DNA of 64,000 bases, from NCBI GenBank assembly GCA_903867305.1, contig CAIPQU010000068.1:1-64000 (forward strand), given 5' to 3'. The DNA comes from an uncultured beta proteobacterium (GTDB lineage Bacteria; Pseudomonadota; Gammaproteobacteria; Burkholderiales; Burkholderiaceae). Each line of letters opens with the position of its first letter. Position 1 is the first letter of the stretch. The position numbers and the translations under genes are program-made. The notes beneath the pieces are model-generated. The model was not told the DNA's origin. It searched no databases and saw only the letters and a list, made by a program, of their open reading frames with translations. Positions 17,514 through 26,746 of the stretch are shown here, piece by piece.

Positions 17514-17930
17514 ATGGAATTTATATCAAATACAAACAATCTTATCTTACTTGCCTTGATGTTGGTAAGCGGCTCACTCTTATTTGCCCCTAATTTACAG
17601 GCTTTGATACAGGGAAAATCAGGTGTTTCACCCTCAATTGCGACCCAATTAATTAACCGCAATAAAGCGAATATTATAGATATTCGGCGCATTGAAGACT
17701 TTCAAGTGGGCCATATTGCCAGGGCTCGTCATCTAGCTGCCGAAGACTTAATGGCTAGTTTACCTGGCCTCAAACTAGATAAGTCTGCGCCTTTGATCCT
17801 TGTTTGTGACAATGGGTCTAAATCCTCAGCATTTGTTAGCCGTATCCAGAGAGAGGGTTTTGCCGACGTGGTTTGTTTAGACGGCGGGATCAAAGCCTGG
17901 AATCTAGCGGGATTACCTTTAGTTAAGTAA
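17514..17930 (+). CDS. Membrane-anchored rhodanese-domain protein
   Basis: A 138-residue protein with an N-terminal membrane segment (about 8-28) and one rhodanese domain. The active-site Cys is C98 in LVCDNGSKS, so sulfurtransferase activity is possible. DIRRIEDFQVGHI and GGIKAWNLAGLPL are family signatures. It starts the rhodanese-grxC-secB-gpsA cluster typical of Burkholderiales. The physiological sulfur donor and acceptor are unknown. Confidence 0.88.
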   Translation: MEFISNTNNLILLALMLVSGSLLFAPNLQALIQGKSGVSPSIATQLINRNKANIIDIRRIEDFQVGHIARARHLAAEDLMASLPGLKLDKSAPLILVCDNGSKSSAFVSRIQREGFADVVCLDGGIKAWNLAGLPLVK

Positions 17931-17941
17931 TTGGAGAAAAT

Positions 17942-18199
17942 ATGCCCCAAGTTTTGATGTACAGTACACAAGTTTGTCCTTATTGCAGAATGGCAGAAAA
18001 GCTATTAGCAGCAAAAGGGGTTACGGAAATAGAAAAAGTATTAATTGACGCTGATCCAGTAAAGCGGGATGAGATGATGACCCGCACAGGCAGAAGAACA
18101 GTACCTCAAATTTATATTGGAGACGTTCATGTGGGAGGGTTTGATGACTTATCCGCATTGGATAAAGCGGGTAAATTAGAGCCTTTGCTTCAAGGTTAA
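17942..18199 (+). CDS. grxC: Glutaredoxin 3
   Basis: Glutathione-dependent thiol-disulfide oxidoreductase. The 85 residues have the dithiol active site C12-P-Y-C15, the cis-proline TVPQI and the glutathione-binding GGFDD motif. It lies 11 nt after the rhodanese gene and 26 nt before secB. Confidence 0.95.
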   Translation: MPQVLMYSTQVCPYCRMAEKLLAAKGVTEIEKVLIDADPVKRDEMMTRTGRRTVPQIYIGDVHVGGFDDLSALDKAGKLEPLLQG

Positions 18200-18225
18200 T
18201 GAAATCGAAAATGAATGGAATTTGA

Positions 18226-18714
18226 ATGTCTGAGAACAACGCGCCCGCACAGAACGATGCAACCAACCCCATTTTTCAAATACAGAGACTGTATTTAAAG
18301 GATATTTCTTTAGAGCAGCCGAATGCGCCTGGAATATTTTTAACCCCGGGAGAGCCAACTGTACAAATTCAAATCGATATTCAATATGGGCACTTAAATG
18401 ATGGCTTGTATGAAGTCATTGTGGTTGGTAATGTCACGACTAAAGTAGGGGAGAAGGTTCTCTTTTTAGTAGAGGCTCAACAAGCCGGTATTTTTGAGTT
18501 AAAAAACATTCCCATGGAACAAGTTGAGCCTATGCTAGCAATTGCTTGTCCTAGTATTATTTACCCGTATTTAAGATCCAATATCGCTGATTTAATTGGA
18601 CGCGCTGGTTTTCAACCAGTCCATTTGGCTGAGATTAATTTCCATCAACTGTATGAGGAAAGAATGAAATCTACAGACCAAGGGAATAATTCTGGGATTA
18701 TCCTGCCTAATTAG
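18226..18714 (+). CDS. secB: Protein-export chaperone SecB
   Basis: Cytoplasmic tetrameric chaperone that delivers unfolded preproteins to SecA. The 162 residues contain [30 protein letters not shown] and the conserved [22 protein letters not shown] block. A negatively charged N-terminal extension is short. gpsA follows 20 nt later. Confidence 0.95.
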   Translation: MSENNAPAQNDATNPIFQIQRLYLKDISLEQPNAPGIFLTPGEPTVQIQIDIQYGHLNDGLYEVIVVGNVTTKVGEKVLFLVEAQQAGIFELKNIPMEQVEPMLAIACPSIIYPYLRSNIADLIGRAGFQPVHLAEINFHQLYEERMKSTDQGNNSGIILPN

Positions 18715-18734
18715 GCTGGATACCCCTTTTCCCC

Positions 18735-19760
18735 ATGAAAGTAACTGTCATCGGTGCAGGTTCATGGGGTACCGCAGTGGCAATGCATGTTGCCAAATCG
18801 TATCCAGAGCTTGGAAGTATCAATTTATGTCCACGATCACAAACACAAGCTCAAGAACTAGTAAATCAGCGGATCAATGTTCGATATTTACCAGGGCTTA
18901 GCTTTCCTAAAAATCTCAGTATTACAGCTGATTGGAAAGAACTTTTTCAAGAGTGTAACGAGCCTGATCATCTCCTGATTATTGCGACCCCCTTTTCTGG
19001 ACTTGCTGAAGTTGCTAAAAATCTTTTAGATTTTGGGCGCTTTCCCTTACATTGGATTTGGTTATGTAAAGGAATTGATCCAATATCTGGACATTTACCT
19101 CACGAAGTCATTGCTCAAATATTTTCAACCCAACCAATCTCTAGCAACATCCAATATGGCGTGTTATCAGGACCTAGCTTTGCGATTGAAGTAGCCAAAG
19201 GATTACCTTGTGCTTTGACGGTGGCTAGTGAATCTTCTGCCTTGTGTCAATTTACACAAAAAGTCTTACATCATCGAAATATGCGAATTTACGCAACGCA
19301 CGACATTGTTGGTGTTGAGCTTGGTGGAGCCATTAAAAATATATTTGCCATTGCAACAGGAATTGTTGATGGTCTCCAATTAGGTTTAAATGCTCGTGCA
19401 GCATTAATTACCCGAGGAATGGCAGAAATGTCACGACTTGGATTGGCAATGGGTGCCGACCAAGAAACATTTATGGGTTTGACCGGTTTGGGCGATTTGA
19501 TATTAACAGCAACTGGAGACCTATCGCGCAATCGACAAGTTGGCCTTCAGCTCGCACAAGGTAAATCATTGGCAAGCATTTTAGAAAATCTAGGCCATGT
19601 TGCAGAGGGTGTCAGGTGTGCGCAAGCAGTAATGGCATTAGCCAAATCTCATCAAGTTGAAATGCCGATTGTAAAGACCGTTTGTGCCGTACTTTTTGAT
19701 CAGTTAACCCCACAAGAGGCGGTATTACAAATTATGTCTAGGGATCCCCGTCAGGAATAA
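18735..19760 (+). CDS. gpsA: NAD(P)H-dependent glycerol-3-phosphate dehydrogenase
   Basis: Reduces dihydroxyacetone phosphate to sn-glycerol-3-phosphate for phospholipid synthesis. The 341-residue protein has the Rossmann motif GAGSWGTAVA at the start, SGPSFAIEVAKG in the middle, the catalytic Lys in GAIKNIFAIATG and GLTGLGDLILTATG. It closes the rhodanese-grxC-secB-gpsA cluster. Its stop is 5 bp from that of the opposing trmL. Confidence 0.95.
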   Translation: MKVTVIGAGSWGTAVAMHVAKSYPELGSINLCPRSQTQAQELVNQRINVRYLPGLSFPKNLSITADWKELFQECNEPDHLLIIATPFSGLAEVAKNLLDFGRFPLHWIWLCKGIDPISGHLPHEVIAQIFSTQPISSNIQYGVLSGPSFAIEVAKGLPCALTVASESSALCQFTQKVLHHRNMRIYATHDIVGVELGGAIKNIFAIATGIVDGLQLGLNARAALITRGMAEMSRLGLAMGADQETFMGLTGLGDLILTATGDLSRNRQVGLQLAQGKSLASILENLGHVAEGVRCAQAVMALAKSHQVEMPIVKTVCAVLFDQLTPQEAVLQIMSRDPRQE

Positions 19761-19765
19761 AAGCC

Positions 19766-20236
19766 TTAAATACCTGATTTGAAACCTTGCTGCCGCCAAG
19801 CCTCATATACGACGATAGCAACGGTATTTGATAAATTCAAGCTTCTACTATTTGGCATCATCGGAAGTCGCCAATGATGATTCTGAGGAATCGCTTGTCG
19901 AATATCTTGAGGCAAACCACTTGTTTCAGAACCAAAGACTAGAAAGTCTCCATCGGCAAAGATCGCATTTTTAAATGAGTTACTTGTTTTTGTTGTTAAT
20001 GCATGAAGTTGTAGTGTTTGCGGTTTTGCTAAATCCATGAACTCTGACCAATTTTTATAAACTTGTAAGTTAGCAAACTCGTGATAATCAAGCCCAGCCC
20101 TTTTTAATCTCGAGCTCTCTAAAGGAAAACCCAAGGGCTCAATTAAATGAAGATTACAACCTGTATTGGCACAAAGACGGATAATATTTCCAGTATTTGG
20201 GGGTATTTCAGGATGTACTAGAACGATATTAAACAT
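19766..20236 (-). CDS. trmL: tRNA (cytidine/uridine-34-2'-O)-methyltransferase
   Basis: SPOUT-class methyltransferase that 2'-O-methylates the wobble base of certain leucine tRNAs. The 156 residues show [27 protein letters not shown] and [23 protein letters not shown], the three signature blocks of the trefoil-knot fold. The start directly abuts the comF stop, so both are on one transcript. Confidence 0.93.
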   Translation of the reverse strand: MFNIVLVHPEIPPNTGNIIRLCANTGCNLHLIEPLGFPLESSRLKRAGLDYHEFANLQVYKNWSEFMDLAKPQTLQLHALTTKTSNSFKNAIFADGDFLVFGSETSGLPQDIRQAIPQNHHWRLPMMPNSRSLNLSNTVAIVVYEAWRQQGFKSGI

Positions 20237-20949
20237 TAGCCTCGCTCCTTAGTGCAATCGCGAATGAGTACCCAATTGATGACATATCTTGCCCCATGCG
20301 CTTTGAGTAGTTTTGCTGTTTCATGTAAGAGATGAGGTTTTTGCATATGAGGAAGAATAACCGCAATTCGAAAATTAGTAATCGAGAATATCGAAAGTAG
20401 TTCAGTGTTTATTTTAAAAGGGTAAAAGACTGAATACTTAGACACATTTGATTCTTTAGAGTGATAAGTTAATAAGTCACTGATATAAGGTGTTTTAGTT
20501 AGCCTACTCCATTTTTTTGCTAACTCAAGCGCAGACCAGAATCCTCTTTCTTGTGAAATTTTCACATCTTCTGGAAAAGGAATGATTAAATCTACCGGCG
20601 TTATTCTCTTAGATATGAGAATTTTCCAGGCATAAAGAATACTTACCATTTGAGAGAAGTGACCATGGTAATGAAAAGCTTTTACGGTTGCCATGAGTCG
20701 ACTAGTTTCATTCGCCAGAGCCACCGTTTGATCAAAAGACCAAGAAGCGTTTGCACAAGCTTTACAAACCCAAGTTAAATTTGGTTTGCCACAAATAAGA
20801 CATTGACGGTAGTTCAGGTTTTCTCGAAGAGCATTTAAGCAAAAGTAACAAATAGGTTGAGCTTGTCTTTGTTGGCAAAAAACGCAACAAGTCGGTTGTA
20901 AATGTTGAAGTGGGTGGACCAGTTTCTTTTTTATGAATTGAAAAGACAT
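20236..20949 (-). CDS. comF: ComF-family protein with degenerate phosphoribosyltransferase site
   Basis: A 237-residue ComF-like protein. The N-terminus has the zinc-ribbon cysteine pairs (CVFC, CYFC, CLIC, CKAC) and the body aligns with a phosphoribosyltransferase fold ([19 protein letters not shown], then WVLIRD at the end). In ComF proteins the segment before [11 protein letters not shown] should read like a DD-x2-TTGAT PRPP loop. Here it is [15 protein letters not shown], with no acidic pair and no TTG, so PRPP binding is probably lost. ComF proteins aid DNA uptake in naturally competent bacteria; activity here is uncertain. Confidence 0.8.
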   Translation of the reverse strand: MSFQFIKKKLVHPLQHLQPTCCVFCQQRQAQPICYFCLNALRENLNYRQCLICGKPNLTWVCKACANASWSFDQTVALANETSRLMATVKAFHYHGHFSQMVSILYAWKILISKRITPVDLIIPFPEDVKISQERGFWSALELAKKWSRLTKTPYISDLLTYHSKESNVSKYSVFYPFKINTELLSIFSITNFRIAVILPHMQKPHLLHETAKLLKAHGARYVINWVLIRDCTKERG

Positions 20950-20988
20950 AGAATTGAAGAGTTAATCATAAAACCCTATTTCAACCCA

Positions 20989-21750
20989 ATGAAACATACA
21001 TTTTGGCTTTGGCTGTCATCAGAACTTTCTGAAAGAATGCTGCAGAATCTCCCATTCATCAAGATCAACCCATCGCAGATTTTTTTATCAGGAGGTTTCG
21101 AAGAAAAAACGATCAATGCTCTTCATCAGACCTACCCCCAGGCCGTTTTGTGGACAAACCTAGTAAAACAGTCAAGCTTTAAAAAGCTATTCGAAAATTT
21201 AAACGTATTCAACAAAAAGAAAATTCAGTATTTAAATGACCAAGAGCATGCACTCCTTCGAGATATCAATCTTTTATGGGCTGGGCCATTAAAAATGGAG
21301 GCCAATAAGATGCCTGAGTTTTTTGAGGGTGCCGCAATACAACTGAAAACGCAGGGTTTAATGATGTTTAACTACCTTGGACCAGATACTGCAAAGGAGT
21401 ATTGGAGCTTGTTAACACAAGTGGGCAATATTGGCCCAGATATGCATGATATTGGTGATGCCCTTATAAAATCAGGATTTGCCGATCCCGTAATGAATAT
21501 GGAATATATCGATTTAGAGTACGAAACAAGCCAATTATTGATGAAAGATTTATATGAGATGGGGCTTTTATCTGAGTCTGAATTAGTTTCAGATGAGTTA
21601 ATAAGAGCGTTTGATAGTTTTAAAAAAGAATCACCCAAAATGAAGCTAACCCTTGAAGTTGTTTATGGTCATGCCTGGAAAGTTCCAAAAAAAGAGCCTG
21701 GGATCACTCTGATACCTGCAGACCAAATTCTAAAAACCTATAAAAAATAG
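20989..21750 (+). CDS. BioC-like methyltransferase homologue with degenerate SAM motif
   Basis: Resembles the C-terminal part of malonyl-ACP O-methyltransferase BioC (MMFNYLGPDTAKEYW, DMHDIGDALIKSGFADPVMNMEYIDLEY). The SAM-binding motif I, normally VLDxGxGxG, is replaced by IFLSGGFEEK, so S-adenosylmethionine binding is doubtful. I place the start at the ATG at 20989, because the longer frame from 20902 would overlap the opposing comF start by 48 bp. The longer form remains possible. Neither start has a clear Shine-Dalgarno. Confidence 0.7.
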   Translation: MKHTFWLWLSSELSERMLQNLPFIKINPSQIFLSGGFEEKTINALHQTYPQAVLWTNLVKQSSFKKLFENLNVFNKKKIQYLNDQEHALLRDINLLWAGPLKMEANKMPEFFEGAAIQLKTQGLMMFNYLGPDTAKEYWSLLTQVGNIGPDMHDIGDALIKSGFADPVMNMEYIDLEYETSQLLMKDLYEMGLLSESELVSDELIRAFDSFKKESPKMKLTLEVVYGHAWKVPKKEPGITLIPADQILKTYKK

Positions 21751-21810
21751 TGTTTACTTACTTTTTTATGCACGAAATTATTGGTGACAATAAATAATGT
21801 AGCGAAACGA

Positions 21811-21833
21811 TAATATAATATGAACTTATATTA
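21811..21833. promoter_or_regulatory. -10 region and inverted repeat upstream of coxB
   Basis: TAATATAA (21811-21818) and TTATATTA (21826-21833) form a perfect 8-bp inverted repeat with a 7-nt spacer. It overlaps a TATAAT hexamer (21814-21819) located 41 nt before the coxB ATG. It may be promoter plus operator, or chance in AT-rich DNA. No good -35 is visible. Confidence 0.4.
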
Positions 21834-21860
21834 AAAAAATCTTCAATTTTTAGGAAGAAA

Positions 21861-23018
21861 ATGAAATTACAGCGTACATTTACCATCTTTTTGTCAGGCT
21901 TACTGAGTCTCTTGATTTCTCCACTAACTTTTGCATATAACGATATGCCTGGTGGGCCTGCGGTTCGTCAATTAAACTTCGCAGCGCCTGTAACAAAGAT
22001 TATGGAAGAGATTCATTGGCTTCATTGGTTCATGATGATTATTTGTACAGTCATCTTTGTGGTTGTTTTTGGCGCCATGTTTTACTCTATTTTGAAGCAT
22101 CGGAAATCTCTTGGCTATAAAGCAGCTTCTTTTCATGAAAGCACAACGGTAGAAATTATTTGGACAATTATTCCGTTAATCATTGTGATTGGGATGGCAT
22201 TACCTGCAACCAAAACTGTCGTCGCGATGAAAGATACAACAAATGCTGACATCACTATTAAAGCCATTGGTTATCAATGGAAATGGGGTTATGAATATAT
22301 TAAAGGCGAGGGTGAAGGGATTAATTTTCTATCGACCTTATCAACAACGCGTGAACAAATTAACGGTCTTGAAGAGAAATCAGATACATACTTAATGGAA
22401 GTCGACAATGAAGTAGTTGTTCCAGTCAATAAAAAAATTCGTGTAATTACAACTGCTGATGATGTGATTCATGCATGGACCGTTCAAGGTTTTGGTGTCA
22501 AACAAGATGCAATTCCTGGATTTGTCAGAGATACTTGGTTTAAGGCTGAAAAAATTGGAACCTATCGTGGTCAATGTTCTGAGCTGTGCGGTAAAGAGCA
22601 CGCCTTTATGCCGATTGTTGTAAAAGTCGTTTCTGATGCTGATTACTCTACATGGGTATTAGCGAAGAAGAAAGAATTAGCCGCTCTTGCTGACGACCCA
22701 ACCAAAACCTACACACTGAGTGAGCTTAAAGAGCGAGGTGAAAAAGTTTATGCTGCAAATTGTGCTGTTTGCCATCAGCCGAATGGTAAAGGTGGCGGCG
22801 CATTTCCCGCTCTCGACGGTGACAAAGTTGTGAATGGACCAAAAGAGGCGCAATACCGAATTTTATTAAATGGTAAGAATGCAATGCCCAATTGGTCCCG
22901 ACTTTCAGATACTGAATTAGCTGCAGTAATGACCTTTACTCGCAACTCGTGGAGTAACCACACGGGTGAAGTCATTCAACCAAGTGATTTTTTAACAGCT
23001 AGAGCCGCAAATAAATAA
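21861..23018 (+). CDS. coxB: Cytochrome c oxidase subunit II with fused cytochrome c (caa3 type)
   Basis: Accepts electrons through the CuA centre of the terminal oxidase. A signal peptide ends near TFA (about residue 25). Two TM helices follow (about 48-75 and 95-115), then a cupredoxin domain with CuA ligands in RGQCSELCGKEHAFM. The C-terminus adds a cytochrome c domain with the heme site CAVCH and likely Met ligand in NAMPNWS. The fused heme marks a caa3-type enzyme. AGGAAG precedes the ATG. Confidence 0.95.
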   Translation: MKLQRTFTIFLSGLLSLLISPLTFAYNDMPGGPAVRQLNFAAPVTKIMEEIHWLHWFMMIICTVIFVVVFGAMFYSILKHRKSLGYKAASFHESTTVEIIWTIIPLIIVIGMALPATKTVVAMKDTTNADITIKAIGYQWKWGYEYIKGEGEGINFLSTLSTTREQINGLEEKSDTYLMEVDNEVVVPVNKKIRVITTADDVIHAWTVQGFGVKQDAIPGFVRDTWFKAEKIGTYRGQCSELCGKEHAFMPIVVKVVSDADYSTWVLAKKKELAALADDPTKTYTLSELKERGEKVYAANCAVCHQPNGKGGGAFPALDGDKVVNGPKEAQYRILLNGKNAMPNWSRLSDTELAAVMTFTRNSWSNHTGEVIQPSDFLTARAANK

Positions 23019-23047
23019 TTAATTAAATCGAATACGATTGGAAAAAA

Positions 23048-24646
23048 ATGACAACTGTAACTACAGCGCACGATACAGCCCACGGACACGATGATCACGC
23101 TCATGCGATGCCGCATGGATGGAGAAGATGGTTATTCGCCACTAACCACAAAGACATTGGTACGATGTATTTGGTTTTTGCAATGATGAATTTATTTGCT
23201 GGCGGTACGATGGCAATGCTGATTCGTTTAGAGCTGTTTCAACCAGGGTTGCAATTTTTAAGACCTGAGTTTTTCAATCAGTTAACCACCATGCATGGCC
23301 TAATTATGGTGTTTGGCGCCATCATGCCTGCTTTTGTGGGCTTTGCCAATTTAATGATTCCATTGCAAATCGGCGCAGGTGACATGGCTTTTGCGAGGAT
23401 GAATAATTTTAGTTTTTGGATTATGCCGGTTGCAGCTAGCTTATTACTGGGTTCTTTTTTAGTACCAGGTGGTGCAACGGCAGCAGGTTGGACTTTATAT
23501 GCACCTTTATCTGTGCAGATGGGGCCAGGTATGGACATGGCCATTTTTGCGATCCACTTAATGGGAGCTTCCTCCATTATGGGTTCAATCAATATCATTG
23601 TGACAATTCTGAATATGCGAGCTCCTGGCTTGTCACTCATGAAGATGCCCATGTTTTGTTGGACTTGGTTAATTACAGCTTATTTATTAATTGCTGTTAT
23701 GCCTGTTTTAGCTGGTGCAATAACAATGGTTCTCACAGACCGTCACTTTGGAACAAGCTTTTTCTCTGCCGCTGGTGGTGGTGATCCAGTGATGTATCAA
23801 CATATTTTTTGGTTCTTTGGCCACCCAGAAGTTTACATTATGATTTTGCCGGCATTTGGAATCGTTAGTGAAGTCATTCCAACATTTGCACGTAAAAAAT
23901 TGTTCGGTTATAGCTCGATGGTTTATGCAACTTCTTCAATTGCCATATTGTCATTCATTGTATGGGCGCACCATATGTTTGCTACAGGTATGCCTGTAAC
24001 TGGTCAGTTATTCTTCATGTATGCAACGATGTTAATTGCCGTTCCAACTGGTGTAAAAGTATTCAATTGGATTGCAACAATGTGGCAGGGCTCATTAACT
24101 TTTGAAACCCCAATGTTATGGGCAATTGGCTTTATTTTTGTATTTACCTTGGGCGGGTTTACTGGATTAATTTGTGCGATGGCACCAATTGATATTGGTA
24201 TTCAAGATACCTATTATGTTGTTGCCCACTTCCACTATGTTTTAGTTGCCGGATCTTTATTTGCGATGTTCTCTGGGTTCTATTACTGGGCACCTAAATG
24301 GACTGGCTATATGGTCAATGAGACACGCGGTAAGATCCATTTTTGGGCTTCAATGATTTTCTTTAATCTAACTTTCTTCCCAATGCACTTCTTAGGTTTA
24401 GCAGGTATGCCAAGACGTTATGCTGACTATCCAGTTCAGTTTGCTGACTTTAATGCGATTGCATCTATTGGTGCCCTTGGCTTTGGTTTGTCACAGTTGT
24501 ATTTCTTATTGGCAGTGGTATTACCTACCTATCGCGGAGGTAAGAAAGCCGAAGCTCAGGCCTGGGAGGGTGCGGAAGGCTTGGAATGGACAGTGCCTTC
24601 ACCAGCACCTTTCCACACCTTTGAAACTCCTCCAATTGTCAAATAA
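23048..24646 (+). CDS. ctaD: Cytochrome c oxidase subunit I
   Basis: Catalytic heme-copper subunit reducing O2 to water with proton pumping. The 532 residues form 12 TM helices. [14 protein letters not shown] opens the protein, the low-spin heme ligand lies in MHGLIMVFG, and [14 protein letters not shown] carries the CuB His, the D-channel Glu and the His-linked Tyr of family A1 oxidases. [10 protein letters not shown] supplies the distal heme ligands. The N-terminus is His-rich, a frequent feature of the family. Confidence 0.96.
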   Translation: MTTVTTAHDTAHGHDDHAHAMPHGWRRWLFATNHKDIGTMYLVFAMMNLFAGGTMAMLIRLELFQPGLQFLRPEFFNQLTTMHGLIMVFGAIMPAFVGFANLMIPLQIGAGDMAFARMNNFSFWIMPVAASLLLGSFLVPGGATAAGWTLYAPLSVQMGPGMDMAIFAIHLMGASSIMGSINIIVTILNMRAPGLSLMKMPMFCWTWLITAYLLIAVMPVLAGAITMVLTDRHFGTSFFSAAGGGDPVMYQHIFWFFGHPEVYIMILPAFGIVSEVIPTFARKKLFGYSSMVYATSSIAILSFIVWAHHMFATGMPVTGQLFFMYATMLIAVPTGVKVFNWIATMWQGSLTFETPMLWAIGFIFVFTLGGFTGLICAMAPIDIGIQDTYYVVAHFHYVLVAGSLFAMFSGFYYWAPKWTGYMVNETRGKIHFWASMIFFNLTFFPMHFLGLAGMPRRYADYPVQFADFNAIASIGALGFGLSQLYFLLAVVLPTYRGGKKAEAQAWEGAEGLEWTVPSPAPFHTFETPPIVK

Positions 24647-24647
24647 G

Positions 24648-24770
24648 ATGACTACTGACCATCCTGCTACGAAAGTTAATGTCGCCAATAAAAAAATGGC
24701 ATTAACTTTAGCAAGTATTGCGGTTACTTTTTTTGTGGCAATCATCATTAAAAAATTCATTTTCGGATAG
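24648..24770 (+). CDS. Cytochrome oxidase small assembly protein
   Basis: A 40-residue single-TM protein starting 1 nt after the ctaD stop. It has a polar N-terminus, NKKMALTLAS, and a hydrophobic helix SIAVTFFVAIIIKKF. Size, position between ctaD and ctaG, and pattern match the Burkholderiales small cox assembly protein. A longer in-frame ORF begins inside ctaD, but the ATG at 24648 is the biologically sensible start. The exact role in assembly is not established. Confidence 0.8.
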   Translation: MTTDHPATKVNVANKKMALTLASIAVTFFVAIIIKKFIFG

Positions 24771-24782
24771 GCTGTTTATTCA

Positions 24783-25376
24783 GTGTTCGCAAATTACTCA
24801 CTCAATCGTCAGATGCTGTCAAGGCTACTTCTTGTAGCCTTATTTATGTTTGGATTCGGTTATGCCTTAGTGCCTGCTTACAGGGCTATTTGCGAAATTA
24901 CAGGCATTAATGTTGTAACCAATAAAAATGAATATGGAATTCGGGCCTATGGAGCCAAAAAACCTATTGCGGATAATAGCCAAATTGATGCATCGCGTTT
25001 AATTACGATTGAATTTGACTCCAATACAAAAGGGCCACTTCGCTTTAGGCCTGTTAAAAATTATATGGATGTTCACCCAGGTGAACTAAATCAAATTACT
25101 TATGAAGTGGTGAATGAGCAAAATAAAATTGTAGTAGCTCAGGCAATTCCAAGCTATGCGCCTAAAGTTGCCACCTCCCACTTTACAAAGATAGAGTGCT
25201 TTTGTTTCTCGCAACAGACATTGCAGCCCAGGGAGTCAAGACAAATGCCGGTGGTGTTTGTGGTTGATAAAGACTTACCAAAGGATGTACATACGATCAC
25301 CTTATCGTATACATTCTTTGAAATCCAAGGGGCAGCTCCAGTAGTTCGAGGGGAAGTAAAGCCGTCTAAAATTTAA
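24783..25376 (+). CDS. ctaG: Cytochrome c oxidase assembly protein CtaG (Cox11)
   Basis: Membrane-anchored periplasmic copper chaperone delivering copper to CuB of subunit I. One TM helix (about 12-30) precedes the Cox11 domain with the copper-binding IECFCFSQQTL motif and PVVFVVDKDLP. The start is GTG at 24783. The next ATG at 24813 would cut the conserved NRQMLSRLLL lead-in, so GTG is preferred. The gene lies 12 nt after the small assembly gene. Confidence 0.92.
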   Translation: MFANYSLNRQMLSRLLLVALFMFGFGYALVPAYRAICEITGINVVTNKNEYGIRAYGAKKPIADNSQIDASRLITIEFDSNTKGPLRFRPVKNYMDVHPGELNQITYEVVNEQNKIVVAQAIPSYAPKVATSHFTKIECFCFSQQTLQPRESRQMPVVFVVDKDLPKDVHTITLSYTFFEIQGAAPVVRGEVKPSKI

Positions 25377-25383
25377 GGATTTC

Positions 25384-25587
25384 ATGGCAAAAGAAAATAT
25401 ATTTATTCTTTTTTTAAAATCCATGAAAGCCGTGTTGTGGGGGTTTTTAGGAGTTAGAAAAGGGCAGGGGCAAGAGGATGATATGGCCTCATTAAACTTT
25501 GTTCATGTCATAATTGCGGGTGTAGTAGGGGTGGTGATTTTTATGACAACCTTACTTTTAATTATTAAAGCAGTATTAGCAAAATAG
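25384..25587 (+). CDS. DUF2970 small membrane protein
   Basis: A 67-residue protein with one C-terminal TM helix (about 40-65) and the DUF2970 pattern SMKAVLWGFLGVRK. Members of this family almost always sit between ctaG and subunit III in betaproteobacterial cox operons, as here. A role in oxidase assembly or regulation is suggested by context only. AAGGA precedes the ATG. Confidence 0.82.
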   Translation: MAKENIFILFLKSMKAVLWGFLGVRKGQGQEDDMASLNFVHVIIAGVVGVVIFMTTLLLIIKAVLAK

Positions 25588-25618
25588 TTTTTTTAAGTTT
25601 ATTTTTTAGGAGAGCATT

Positions 25619-26479
25619 ATGTCTTCACCGACAACTCAAGCGCCATATTATTATGTCCCTGAGCCATCAAGCCATCCCGTACGTGCAAGTATTGGTTTGT
25701 TTGCTTTTGGTCTGGGAATGTCTCAATGGGTGAATGGTCACCAATGGGGAGCTTATTTAACACTCGCAGGGGTTTTGTGGGTGTTATTTGTACTTTACCA
25801 ATGGTTTGGTGATGCTATTCGTGAGTCTGAAAGTGGTTTAAATAGCGTTAACGTTGACGTTTCTTACCGCTGGTCCATGAGCTGGTTTATCTTCTCTGAA
25901 ATCATGTTCTTCGGAGCATTTTTCTCAGCACTTTTTTACGCTAGAAATATTGCTATGCCATGGCTCGGCGACATTGACCACCATTTAATTTGGCCGAATT
26001 TTGCAGCTAATTGGCCTAATGCTGGACCTGGTGGTTTAGTAGAGCCATATAGAACAATGGGTCCCTGGCCAATCCCAACCATTAATACGGCGATCTTATT
26101 AACCTCTGGATTAACTGTGACTTGGGCTCACCATGCTCTTCGTGAAAACCATCGTAAACAAGCCATCATTGGACTAGCGGCTACCGTTGGTTTAGGGTTT
26201 TTGTTTGTGTGTTTTCAAGTATATGAGTATGTTCACGCTTATTCTGAACTTAATTTAAAGTTGTCTTCTGGAATTTATGGATCAACCTTCTTTATGCTGA
26301 CCGGATTTCATGGATTCCATGTTACCTTGGGAGCGATTATGTTGGCTGTGATACTGCGTCGCTTAATTAAAGGGCACTTTACTGCAGACCATCATTTTGG
26401 TTTTGAAGGAGCTGCTTGGTATTGGCACTTTGTCGACGTAGTTTGGTTAGGCTTATATCTTCTCATTTATTGGATGTAA
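25619..26479 (+). CDS. coxC: Cytochrome c oxidase subunit III
   Basis: Seven-TM subunit that stabilises the proton-pumping core and binds lipid. The 286 residues include RWSMSWFIFSEIMFFGAFFSALFY, TINTAILLTSG, FHGFHVTLGAIML and the terminal AAWYWHFVDVVWLGLY block. TAGGAGAG precedes the ATG. A strong bidirectional terminator follows immediately, closing the coxB-ctaD-ctaG-coxC transcript. Confidence 0.96.
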   Translation: MSSPTTQAPYYYVPEPSSHPVRASIGLFAFGLGMSQWVNGHQWGAYLTLAGVLWVLFVLYQWFGDAIRESESGLNSVNVDVSYRWSMSWFIFSEIMFFGAFFSALFYARNIAMPWLGDIDHHLIWPNFAANWPNAGPGGLVEPYRTMGPWPIPTINTAILLTSGLTVTWAHHALRENHRKQAIIGLAATVGLGFLFVCFQVYEYVHAYSELNLKLSSGIYGSTFFMLTGFHGFHVTLGAIMLAVILRRLIKGHFTADHHFGFEGAAWYWHFVDVVWLGLYLLIYWM

Positions 26480-26480
26480 G

Positions 26481-26510
26481 AAAAACCGCTGCCTAGCAGC
26501 GGTTTTTTAT
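26481..26510. terminator. Bidirectional intrinsic terminator (coxC / DUF2909)
   Basis: AAAAACCGCTGC (26481-26492) pairs perfectly with GCAGCGGTTTTT (26496-26507) around a 3-nt loop. It is flanked by an A run and a T run, so it can stop transcripts from both coxC and the opposing DUF2909 gene. Confidence 0.9.
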
Positions 26511-26519
26511 TGGATACTT

Positions 26520-26732
26520 TTAATTTACGCCAACTCGAATGCCGCTACTTTGAATGTATCCAAGGGAGTGAGCAACCCATACCGTTGCGAATAAAAAAAT
26601 CGAAAGCCCGATTCTGATAAAGAGGGAGCGGACCATATTAGAACTAGATCCCTTGTCTTTCATCATAAAATAGAGCGCTAAACCAAGGCTAGCCAAAATA
26701 CCAAAAAAGATAATAGGAATAAGAATTTTCAT
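26520..26732 (-). CDS. DUF2909 twin-transmembrane protein
   Basis: A 70-residue protein with two TM helices separated by a short polar loop (KDKGSSSNMVRSLFIRIGLS). This matches DUF2909 proteins found inside betaproteobacterial cytochrome oxidase clusters on the opposite strand. The function is unknown. It starts 14 bp from the divergent surf1, so its promoter must reach into surf1. Confidence 0.78.
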   Translation of the reverse strand: MKILIPIIFFGILASLGLALYFMMKDKGSSSNMVRSLFIRIGLSIFLFATVWVAHSLGYIQSSGIRVGVN

Positions 26733-26746
26733 AAAAGGTTTTACTG

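Noticed and set aside
20902..20988. N-terminal extension of the BioC-like gene
   Set aside because: It overlaps the divergent comF start by 48 bp and shows no family similarity; the ATG at 20989 is more likely, though not proven.
24420..24647. 116-residue frame ending in the small cox assembly gene
   Set aside because: The first 76 residues lie inside ctaD in another frame; only the part from 24648 looks like a real protein.
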